Shown: piece after piece, positions 54,060 through 64,000 of the stretch
Position numbering within the stretch: position 1 is the first letter of the stretch
Layout: the number at the start of each line of letters is the position of its first letter
Assembly: GCA_021396245.1 (NCBI GenBank)
Contig: WNYE01000027.1
Span: 186,001-250,000 of the forward strand
From: Sporothrix humicola
Taxonomy: Eukaryota > Ascomycota > Sordariomycetes > Ophiostomatales > Ophiostomataceae
Length of the DNA: 64,000 nucleotides
Reading direction: 5' to 3'
Notes under the pieces: generated by a model
The model's input: the letters and a program-made list of their open reading frames with translations, nothing else
Told to the model about the DNA's origin: nothing
Databases searched by the model: none
Position numbers and translations under genes: made by a program

Positions 54060-55068
54060 GATTTATTGATTTCTTTTTCGTTTTTTTTTTTTCTCTTTTG
54101 TCTCTTTTTGTCAGTCAACTCTACTTTTTCGTTTTTTTGTTGGCTTTTTTAGGGGTTTTTTTTTTCTTATTCTTCTTGCCTCTGGTTATTCGTGTTTTTC
54201 GTGAAATATATATCTCCTTCTGTACTTCTTTTCTTTCCCGCTATCATTAAGAGATGGAGGAAAAGGACGAAAAAAGAGAAATGAATAAAATGAAATAAAG
54301 CGGATATACTGAGATACAATACGCAGACCAACTCACCTCTATCATGGAACATCCACCTTTCCGACAAAATACGACATGTTTCACTAAAGGAGACAAGTTG
54401 TAAAGTGGCTGGACGCGAAGACGGCATCATCAAATGAAAAGGGGTTCTTCTGGCCATGCATTTATTTGCTTTTGTTCCAACACTAGACACCACATTCTAG
54501 GTTCTCACAACTCAACATCACACTACACCTGGACTCTGGCCTCAATCTCCGGCCGCATTGATTGTTGTTTCTGTTCTCTTTACCAACGGCTGTTGGTGAA
54601 TAGTCTACGATTGGTTTGATGTACTACTAGCATTGCCCCTTGGATTGGTGGGTAGTTTATCGTGTCTCACTACTGTTTTCTTCTCTTTCTTCTTTTTTTT
54701 TTTTTTGATCAAATTGAATTTGGTTGAAAACTCAAAGCTATAACTATTTTGGGTGGCATCTCGTCTCGACAGAACGGAGATCCTAGAATATAAAAGCAAA
54801 CGCAACTGCAACAAATCCGACCCGCGACACACCAAGTGTGCATCCATCGTCCAAGCCATCTCGCCTTGAGCAAAGGCAAATGGCTGTTCCATCGCAGGTG
54901 GCCGAATTCCATCGCCATTCGACCACAGTCGTCAAATCAATGCTTATAACAAGTAAAAGCAAAAGGCAGCGCACAGAAAACAATGCTCGTGCCTCAGAAC
55001 AAAAGAAGCTCTTCAAAGCACCTCGTCACCAACTCCCAGCCGCCATCTCTAGAGAAAGCAGTGCATCT
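54060..55068. other. Intergenic, T-rich, tRNA to Argonaute 3' end
   Basis: About 1 kb with many T tracts on the plus strand, including the pol III terminator just after the tRNA and the likely Argonaute 3' UTR on the minus side. No gene found. Confidence 0.45.
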
Positions 55069-58000
55069 TCAGATGTACCACATGGTATAGGGAGTAAAGT
55101 TCCGGTTGTGCTCGTGAGAGCCCTTGGCGCCAAAACCAAGCAGGGGCTTAGACTCCGTCGGGTGCGTTATGCTGTTGGATGTCTTCGCTGCCCAATTTTC
55201 CACCGCCTGCTTGATCTTCTCCGGATCCTTGTTCTCGGACTCCGTGTCCTCGTGGGAACGAGCACGGTCACCGGCAATGTGGGCATAATAGACAGCCGGG
55301 TGGAGAGACACCGGGGTTGTCGAGCGCGCATATTGATAACACTGCTGGTAGATCATTTTCTGCAGAAGATGGGGTGGCATCTTGATCTCGTCATGAATCA
55401 CATGGTAATGCACAGGGCGTGCAGTGCCCTGAATGGCAGTGTGGGAGCACAAGTAGAAGTCGTAGTGGAAGGGGTGAGTGACTTCCTTCTCTACCAGCGT
55501 GCCCGGCAGAGGGTTGCCGTTGCGGTCGCCAGCACCAGTCTCCGGGAAGAAGCGAACGTGGTGGCGCTTGGTGGCCACAATGACTGTGAACTTGGGACAC
55601 CAACCGATGCGGTAGTTGAAGATGTGCTTCAACTGGCCTACCTCAAACTCCATCACCTGGGCAAACTGGCCTTCGCTGACACCGTCGCGGAAGTAGAAGA
55701 CATGGGTAGGGACTTTGCATCCCAAAGTCTCTGTCCACTTGCGCAGGGCTTGGTCAAACATGCTGTTCATCCGGACGGGGTTGATAATCTCCTGACGGTA
55801 GCCATTCGTCTGGCAGAAGGCCGCGTACTTGGCCGCGTCTTTGTCCCAGGAGATGGTCATGGCAGCCATGGAAGGCTCTAGCTCACCCTTCATGTTGGTC
55901 GACCCATGAGACACATCGAGACCGACGATCATGGTAGGGACTGTGAAGAATGCTGGAGCGTTGGGAGGACCACCATCTGCAGGGACACGGCAGGTGGTGC
56001 CACCAAGCTTGGCGTTGACCTTCATTGAGACGTTCGAGCAGTACTGCGGCTGCGCCTTGGCGACGTGGGCAGCATTGAGCATCTGCGAGACCATTCCGTA
56101 GCGACACTCAGCACCCTTCTTCAGACGATAATATGGGTACGCATTCTTCGAAGGCAGAACCCAAAACATCATCACCGGGTGCTCACCACCATTGGCATTG
56201 GTGGTCGCTTCGTAGGCCTCCTCGTAGGCATCGCCCAAATCCTTGCCGCGAGGGAAACGAGTAAGATGAGGCGGCTTGTCGACAAGACCGCCGTGATCCT
56301 TGAAGGTCTTCATGAAGACACGGACAAAATTCTGGACAGCCGGGAGATCCATGCAGTTGTCGACCACAGCAAGACCCCACGAGCGCAGTTCCCGGCCCTT
56401 GTTGTTGATCAGGAAGACCTTCGAGCGAAGATCCCACCGACCACTCGTGCCAGGATTGGCGTTGCCGTTCTTGTAGCTGACCGATGGAGGCTTCAGAAGG
56501 CGGGCCTGAACCTTGGCCATCTCAGTGCTGACGCGGATGCCAAACTCCTTCAGATACTCATCGGTGTTCCAGGAAAGCCGGTTGACGTTCTCCACGATGC
56601 TCTTGGCACGCTCAGCAGGGCGCGTGACAGCAAACTTGATCATGTCGGAAGTTTGAGGGCCGTTCAGCTTGAAGTTGTACCGCTGCCAGGGCAGGATGTG
56701 GCACACCTCCATGGGGAACGCACCGTCGCGCGTAGTCTCGATGACGGGAAGCTTGGGGAACTGCAGGGGAACATCGTACTGCTTGATGTAGTGGTCATAG
56801 ACAGTGCGAGTCTCGCCCGTCTTGCGGATGGTGAACGTGTAATTCTCAGCCGTGGCGCCTTCGAACGCGTACTTGTGGTGCCAGGCAAAACGAGCAATAG
56901 TGTAAATCTTCTTGTCGTTGTTCTTGCCGCGGTGGAAGACCTTGAAGCGCAGCTTGTGGAGCTTGCGCAGGACCTTGAAGGCGTCCGACATCGTCGGCTC
57001 ATTGTACTTTTGGTTCATGTGCCACTGAACCGGCTGAAGCAGAGTAGCTAGCTCGGTAGGAGTCCGGGGGTTCCACCTATCGCTCGAGATCTTGAGCAGA
57101 TTCAAGACCAGCTTGTCCAGGGTCTGGTCCTTCCAGAAGGTCGTGTTGGCAACATCCACGTTAATACCGAGACCGCTGCCTCCACTGCGGATCGACTCGG
57201 AGAGTCGGAAAGCCGCATAGATGCCCTTAGAGGCATAGATGGTGCCGTCGAGATCCCGCTTCGGAGCGTTGGGATGATAAAAATTGCGACGGATGGCCGT
57301 CATGGACTGGGACGGCTTCTGGCGGAGCGCATGGTCGAAGAAGTTCATGCACTCAAGGATGTGCGTGTCCCAACCGCTCTTTCCGTACAGGTAATTCATG
57401 AGACTATCCAAGTAGATCTTGCTCGTCTGCTTGATCATCATCATGAATTGGTTTTCACGGCCTGGGCGAGATTCTTTGCCGGCCTCAGCGTCAAGGTTAA
57501 TGAGGATCTTGGTCGGAATATCTTTATCGGAGCCCTTCGTGGTCCTTGGGAAGGGCAGCAGTGTCAGTATTATCATACAATACGAGGCGGGACAAGATGA
57601 ATCAACGTATGTACTTACCAAGCGAGGCTGCGCCCATCGTACAGCCAGACCTGAGGGTAGCTCTCCAGATACTTCTGTACGGCGTTCGACGCCCAGCACT
57701 TCTTGTAAACAACGGCCCGGCTCGGCTCGGGAATCAAAGTCACCTGGCAGTTTGTGTTAGATGTTCCGTCACTATATCGCGGTTTGGTTAAATTTGCTCG
57801 ATGAAGAACATTCAGTACTTACAGCGTACTGATACACGGTCATAGCAGTTGCATGCTCAACGCGGTACTGGTTGACCCGAATGTTGACAGGTTTGTCCTT
57901 TTCGTTGTAGCCAGGGCGAGCGGCGAACGGAGGATTCTTGCCCTCCTATAAACAAGATAATCAGTATATGTGTAAATGGCTTGTAATGGGTGTAAGGAGA

Positions 58001-58348
58001 TGAAATGAGAGTGATACATACCATCATGAAGGCCTCAGGGGGCAGGTCCATGCGGTTCGGCACCTCCTTTTCGCGGCGCTTGGCCTCCTCCATTCTACCG
58101 CGAGCCGGGTCGCAACCCAAAGTAGGGCCATAAGGATTCTTCTGGCCCGGGTTGAGCGGGTTGGGCCGGCCGGTGGGCAAGGCAGGGGTATGTTGAGTGA
58201 CGTCCAGGCTGGGAGGACGGGCCTGCTGGGACGACTGCGAGCCGCTGCGGGAGCGAGGCATGCCAGGAGGAGGGCCACCGCCCTGCGAGCCCTGAGAAGG
58301 GCGGCGCTGATGACCGGGTGGCGGTCCGCCCTGCTGCTTGCCGTCCAT
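55069..58348 (-). CDS. Argonaute (QDE-2-like) with intact slicer residues
   Basis: Four exons (58348-58022, 57945-57823, 57743-57619, 57544-55069) encode 1016 residues. The N-terminal 70 or so are Gly/Pro/Gln-rich and disordered. N, linker, PAZ, MID and PIWI domains follow. The catalytic tetrad is visible: D735 (VGLDVSHG), E777 (YRQEII), D812 (YFRDGVSEGQF) and H947 (YYAHIAGDRAR). The C terminus ends in MWYI, as Argonautes end in a short hydrophobic tail. The third splice completes LAWTTKGSDKDIP in phase. The protein should bind small RNAs and cleave targets in quelling-type silencing. It resembles Neurospora QDE-2 more than bacterial forms; whether it is QDE-2 or the meiotic paralogue SMS-2 is not settled. 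Confidence 0.93.
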
Positions 58349-61300
58349 TGTGAGAATGGAGTGTCGTGTCTAACTCTGAAACATGAAAATCGTTAGCCAT
58401 ATGTTACATCAACCACAGATACAAAACAAATTCAGCTATGAGAAGGACACAGGATATGAATAAGATCTCACATGAAGATCAACCTACTTAGGTCAGATGT
58501 AGGATCAGAGTGAAATCACGGATCTATGCTGTTCAGATGGGGAACAAAATATTGATGATAGTTGTAGAAGTACAATATAGGGTGAGGAAGAGAGAGTATG
58601 GTAGGATTGTAGGTGAATCGGGTGTAAAGAGAGAACACTTTTGGGTTGAAGACTGTGAAAAGAAGGAGCAGTCGGTTGCTGTTGTTGAGTGTGTTGAAGA
58701 AGAGAGAGAGAGGGAGGGAGAGAGGAGGAGGAGGAGAGGGGGGAGGGCCAGGTATTTATAGTCCTGGAGGTTGGGTGCTGGGTAAGGGTTCAAAGGAGGC
58801 CAGACGTGGCAAACGGGAGCATTGCAAACGCAGGAGATGTGACGATGCAGTGATTGTCGACACGATGTTGATGTGATGCCGAAAGGGATGACAAGGTCAG
58901 GCTAAACTGGTGATGTGGTGACGGGACGAGTTTGACGCGGTAGTGAGACTGAAATATAGACATACCTGGATCGGATCTGACCCGATTGTCAATCAGACAC
59001 AAAAGTCGAAACTCTGAGGCTACCTTGAAGATGAACTTGATGCTGACGTGGCAAAATAGTGATGATGATGTGAACAAAAAGAGGCACAAACAAACAGCAC
59101 CCAGGCAAGACGAGGGCGATGGTGTTGTGACAACAAGGAGAGAAAATAGTGAAGACAGACAACAACACACAGCAAGTGAGTTGGTCCTGACCAGCGCACA
59201 AAAGCACAGCCAGGGAAATCTGAGGAGTGGAGGGATCGTAAGATGAGGGTAGAGAGAGAGAGAAAAGAGCGAAAGGAGAGAAATTTTTCAAACCAGACGC
59301 GTTATATATGCGTTGGCACAACAAACGCGATGGAGCACGGAAGGAAGGCGCCCATTGGGAAACAGCGACTGCTCGGTTTACAAGAAGGAAGGAGCCACCC
59401 ACCGTACCTGGGAGGGAACAATGGGCGTTGGTAGGCAGTCCTCACCCATGGCCAGGCCTACTCCTTCCTTGCTTGAATACTGTAGACAGACTGCTAATGC
59501 TAATGCCGCGCGTGGGGGCTACTGAGCTGATCTTACAGCAGGGCGATGGCTTGGACTATATTCTCTAGCGAGGGCCCCAGTGGATGGCACATAATTTTGT
59601 GCCACTGACGCTTCCTTCCCTTACGATATGCACTACAATATGTGCCAGTACGTGCGATGTCTGTATTGCTACAGGCGACCAACCATCTCTATTCAGTTCT
59701 ATATTTTGTTTTCAATACAACAATCATGGCCAGGCACAACTGAGGTCCTGTGAAGGAGAGGAAGCCACGGGCGTAGTTCATCCCTATTCAGCCCCCCTCC
59801 TTCTAGCACCGACTACGGCTAGGCCTGCGTCTTTCCTATTGTTGTGTGGAAAGAACGCGTCCTTCACACGGCATGAATCCATTTGAATGGCACTTGCCGG
59901 CACTCCGCTGCCTTCTGTTCCTAGTTTGAGAGGAAGGAGCGATGTGCAAGCAGTATCAAACAGAAATAGAGGTGCACAATGAGCATCATGCAATGGCAGA
60001 ATGGCTCTGGATCGGTGATAGTATGCGTTGGCAGTGAATTTGTAATGCGCATATTCAGGCTCTTATGGTCACGATGGTGAGGCCTGCTATGTAATCAGTA
60101 GTTGGGAGCCAATCAGAAGCTAGCAAAGATAGCGGGCTCGCTACAATTCAATCTCGTGATTCAATAGAGACAATAGCAAGAGAGAGCGCAAGGCTCAGTC
60201 ATTCAATCCAAAAGTCTGGTAAAGCCACGTTGAAATACTTCGGGACTTATTCGTTTGAAAATCCTTTGAGAAACAAGTGTATTTATTAAAAATACTGGCC
60301 CAAAGCACCACAAAATGCGCATTTAAGCAAGCATTAGAGCAGAGAAGGAATGGCCTGAAATCATTGGGTGGCCTCACAGCCCGTCCCAAGCTAAGATATC
60401 GTTCCTTCCGTTTTAGGCAATTACATGTCCATGCCTGTGATGAATCTGCAGGAACATCACAACGCCCTCGTAGAATCTGCACGGTCATCCAGGACCCCGA
60501 CCCAGGGTTCTATCCACGTTCCCATGCTCGACACTATCCTAACAGACCTATTGACCTTATTTCCCGAACGGCAATGTTGTTGAACATCTATCCAATACGG
60601 CCCCTGGTGACGACTTTTCCCAGAAGAACACACAGCCAATGGGAAGCTTGGCTTCTCGCAAAATGCCCCGAATAAGCCAATCACGACTTGCTCTCCCCGG
60701 AACCAAGGCCGGACAGGACTCTCTCGGCTGACCCGATGCATTTTGTCCGACACAAAATTTGTGCTTTCGCCGACCACCGTGCCCACTCCGAGCCTACTCC
60801 GAGATACTCTGCGAGAAGAGAGCTATGGATACCAATCGCGGTCCGAGAACTGGTCTCCAGTGTGTTCAAGAACAGTGCCTACAAAATATTGCACATGGAA
60901 ACATCATCGTTTCCCCTGAAGACGGGATGCCGGAGCGGATAATGGTAATGAGTTGACGCGCATCGTCCCCTGAAACGGAATATTTTCCACGGCCGAAATG
61001 GCCGATGCGTCACGTCCTCTTTTGGATAAGTTCGTATTCCAGATATTGGCTGCATGAATCTCTTCGACCGATTCTAGCATATTTTTGGCAAAGCAGCGGT
61101 GGTGTTCTGATATAATACTGGCGGCAGACCGATCTTTGGAGCCCGAAAAGTCGGCCAGGGCTGGAGTTCGATCTAGTCCATCGACTTTTCGAGTAGCTTC
61201 ATCTGTCTGCCCTCTCGTATACAGTCTACTTGGATCCTGGAAGCCAGCCTCATGACAGTCCAACACATGCCGTCATATTGCCCACGAGACTAATCAAATA

Positions 61301-61464
61301 ACAACAGGTGGCAGCGGAAGGATTACAAATTACTGAGAGTTCACCGAAATTTACACAGTCTGCCAGAATTAAGAATCAAAGTTGAAAAGGTCTCTTCTTT
61401 CTATATTGAGTTATTTTGCAATCAAATCCCATTTCTCCCACCACATAGTATTTTGCATCCTGGA
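58349..61464. other. 3.1 kb without a recognisable gene, Argonaute 5' region
   Basis: It lies between the Argonaute start and the RNA14 stop. A GA microsatellite sits about 350 bases upstream of the Argonaute ATG. Short open frames lack domains or ATG starts. A long Argonaute leader with a 5' UTR intron, or a non-coding RNA, could occupy part of it. Confidence 0.45.
58698..58747. repeat. GA/GGA-rich microsatellite
   Basis: Imperfect (GA)n and (GGA)n units upstream of the Argonaute gene, CT-rich on its coding strand. Confidence 0.85.
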
Positions 61465-61499
61465 TTAATATCGGTATCCACCACCATACTGGCCCTGCG

Positions 61500-61540
<41 letters not shown>

Positions 61541-64000
61541 TCATACTGCTGCCCGCTGCCGTGTGATGGTTGCGGCTCGTAAGCATCTTGAGATTCTGGG
61601 CGCAGAGACGATTGCTGATAGCCACCCGAAGCTGCACGGCCGCCACCAGCGCCACCGCTGGGACCAGGCGAATTGCGGTTCCCGTGGTAGTCGGCAGACA
61701 CTTGCCGTGCGTGTTGTCCACGGCCGCCAGCGCCATATGCCCGTGCACCTGCTCGCCGTGATGCCTCATATGCCACATTAGGGTCGATCTCAGTCTCACG
61801 AAGAAGATGCACAAGGCCAGGTGCAGTGTAGCGAAGGCCATTGTACTGCGATGCGGGCGGGATCTGGCCGAGAAGGAATGTCACCATGGTCGGCAGAGGC
61901 GGCGGTGGACCTCCACCCGATCCACCATAGCCGCCATACCCACTTCCTGCACCACCAAGGCGCCGTTGCTGGTCGAGACGACGGCCGGCTGCACCCTTGA
62001 GCGGTGACACGCCGCGCTGGAATTCACGCTGGTCGGCAGCGCGAAGAATCTTGTGAGGAGGGTTGTTGAGGTTTCCAGTGGCATCGTCGTAATCGTCTCC
62101 AGCATATGGCCGTTTCGGTGAATTTGTACCGGCGCCAGCACCGCCGGGTGCATTCAGGAACTGGATCCGAGGGCTGGCTCCACGCAGGCCGTGGCCAGGC
62201 ATGGGGCTGTTGCGCAGAGATGTCGGCTGCTTCTCGACAGAAGGCAGAATCAGGCGAGGCCGCAGTTGTGTTAGGGGAGAAATAATGAGCTTAGCGTTGA
62301 CTGGATCAAACTTCTCCGTGGTGAACCGTTTGCTAAACAGGGCCAGCTTGGGATCGTTGGGGTATAGCTCAGCCATGCGCTTCTCTAGCTCGGTCACACG
62401 GGACAACTCGCCGTACTCGGCCTCGCGCTTGTGCATGTAGGCCAGCAACGGCTTTGCCTTGTGGACAGTCTCTGGTTTCTGGGCCAGCTTGTTGACACAG
62501 GTTTCAAACACAACCCGAGAGTCTGCAATGAGTGTTAGTATGTTGTCATAAACGAATCAGGACAGATGAAGTAAAATGTGTCAAAAGCGCAGGTCGTCAC
62601 CTACTTGTATTGTCGCCATGGGCTGTCAGGTATTTGATGTACTCAATCATAAAGTACGGGTCTTCTGGGAACAGCTTGGCGCCGCGCTCAAAGATCTTGC
62701 CTCCAGCCTTGTCATTGTAGCACTTCCACTCCATCTTGGCAACAGCAACATAAATGTCACTCTTGAGGCGACCGCCCTTGCGTGCTTCGGCAAACACATG
62801 GCGCAAGCCACCAAGGGGGCCTTGAGGGCTGCCCTTGCCTTGGATGCGCCGCATAGCGCGAGCAAGAGCAATCCACACATGTGTCAGACATTTGGAGACG
62901 GTGTCCATCTGCACCACATAGCCCTGCTTGATAAAAGCAGTCTGCTTCTCTCTCTCCTCGTCGACGGCCGACTTTTGTGCATCACCGTTGAATCCACGCC
63001 GATCGTCGTCATCATCGTCGTCGTCGTCGTTGTTATTGTTATTTTGTTGCGTGTTAGAGGCCGCCAATCTCTCTTCGAGACGCGCCAAGTCAGCCCTCTC
63101 GCGGTCCTGCACAGCCTTGTACTGGTCACGCAGAGCCTGGATAACCTTGTCATATGGCTTCCGGACGGCGGCGCCGCGGGCAACCTTGGCGTCGTCACCT
63201 TCTTCCACTGGGAATGTCGACTCGATGCGGTCGGCGTGCTTGAGAGCAAGGAGAACACTCTCTGGGTTGGCCTCAATACCGTCAACAAGGAAGTCAAGGC
63301 CCTTTTCTTGGTTGTTTTCCTTGATGTCATTCTCAAAGCACCATTCAGCAGCCTCGACCCAGAGCTCGGGCCAGAACCGGAGCGGCATCAGTGCCTGCTT
63401 GTAGCAGTAGAGAATACGTGCCTTGAGGACCTCTGGCTCGTCGACCTGCAGGTCGAGAGGATCCGACTTTTCCCACGCAATACGCTTCTGCCACAATTCG
63501 ACCTGTGCCATGTATTCTTGGTAGCCCTCGAAGCCAGCAACGGGAGGTAGATGGGAGAGGGTCGTAGGGCTTAGCCCACGGGTGAGGTTATCCAACGCAG
63601 TATTCGCGCTCTTCGCAGACATGTACGCTGGCGAGCGCTCAGCGAGGAACTTGCGGCCAGTGATCTTGTTGAGGCCCATCTCGAACTGGTCGTACTCTTT
63701 CCACAGCTGGTTGACGTTGGAGATGGGCACGCTGGTAGCACGGCGGAAAGCCTTGCGCAGCTGGTCCATCTTCTGCTGATCCTGCCAGCCACTGCCACCG
63801 ATAGTGCCAGGGCCTGAGCGGATAAACTGCACGTAGTCTTGCCAGATGTTGCCAGAGTCGCGGTCGATGCCAACGTTGTCAAGAACAAACTCGTATGCGC
63901 GGGCAACCACTGTGCGAGCCTCAGTGCCTGCATCGTTCAGGTTGTTGCGCCGCCGGACGTAGTCAAGGTAAACGAGCCACAGTGGAACGTTGACAATCTT
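61465..64000 (-). CDS. RNA14: mRNA 3'-end-processing protein RNA14 (CstF-77), C-terminal part, cut by the window edge
   Basis: Two visible exons (64000-62605 and 62522-61465) give 817 residues; the N terminus lies beyond the window. The first part consists of HAT repeats with paired Trp and Tyr helices, for example WQDYVQFIRSG, LWKEYDQFEMG and PELWVEAAEWCFEN. The 82-nt intron joins GDNT to NSRVVFETCVNK. The C-terminal half has the Pro-rich segment that in this family binds other cleavage factors, then Gly-rich and polyGln runs. It belongs to cleavage factor IA in the nucleus. Asn5-Asp9 and Gln10-type runs come from trinucleotide repeats at about 63006-63047 and 61504-61537. Confidence 0.92.
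61504..61537. repeat. (CTG/CAG)n repeat coding polyGln
   Basis: Uninterrupted CTG units on plus read as CAG on the minus coding strand, giving a Gln run near the RNA14 C terminus. Confidence 0.9.
63006..63047. repeat. (GTC)n and (GTT)n repeats coding Asp and Asn runs
   Basis: In-frame trinucleotide repeats on the minus coding strand produce Asn5 followed by Asp9 within the RNA14 HAT region. Confidence 0.85.

Noticed and set aside
54838..55881. 347-codon plus-strand frame over the Argonaute 3' part
   Set aside because: Antisense to the PIWI domain; no family features.
60904..61266. 120-codon minus-strand frame upstream of Argonaute
   Set aside because: Opens with GTG, no domain, no splice logic.

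Overview
The window looks like nuclear DNA of a filamentous ascomycete (Pezizomycotina). Genes carry short introns (54-87 nt) with GTAAGT-type donors, CTAAC/CTGAC branch points and YAG acceptors. There are three Zn2Cys6 regulators, a TRI12-type exporter, a QDE-2-like Argonaute, a fungal ABCC transporter and a complete tRNA-Lys(UUU). I cannot name the species; a Sordariomycete is a guess. I interpret 27 protein genes (two cut by the window edges), one tRNA gene and about 32 introns. All splice sites were placed by eye and none is confirmed by transcripts.

Region A (1-17.7 kb) is a catabolic or xenobiotic-type cluster. It holds two SDRs, an isochorismatase-like hydrolase, a carboxymuconolactone-decarboxylase-like protein, an MBL-fold lactonase/lactamase, a zinc alcohol dehydrogenase, two paralogous small cupins of the hydroxynitrile-lyase type, a third cupin and a TRI12-family exporter. 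Two paralogous Zn2Cys6 factors (3755-6150 and 13347-15652) lie inside it, several genes are arranged as divergent pairs, and the substrate is unknown.

Region B (18.6-30.7 kb) starts with a beta-hydroxyacid dehydrogenase, a mitochondrial SSADH-like aldehyde dehydrogenase and a sugar-porter-family transporter, all on the plus strand. A minus-strand trio follows: a phosphonoacetate hydrolase (PhnA type) with a complete metal site, a third Zn2Cys6 regulator and a phosphate:H+ symporter/Git1-type transporter. I read the trio as a candidate fungal phosphonate (C-P bond) utilisation module.

Region C (32.2-46.2 kb) has a dynamin-like GTPase, an intracellular GH105-type unsaturated glycuronyl hydrolase divergent from an anion:cation-symporter (Dal5-like) MFS protein, and a second MFS protein of that family convergent with the first. 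About 5 kb without a convincing gene follows. Region D (46.2-53.4 kb) is a divergent MFS/ABCC transporter pair. Region E (53.9-64 kb) looks like conserved housekeeping sequence: tRNA-Lys, Argonaute with an intact slicer tetrad, a 3.1 kb gap, and the 3' part of RNA14/CstF-77.

Accessory metabolism, regulators and seven transporters fill the first 53 kb, while RNA-biology genes fill the last 10 kb.
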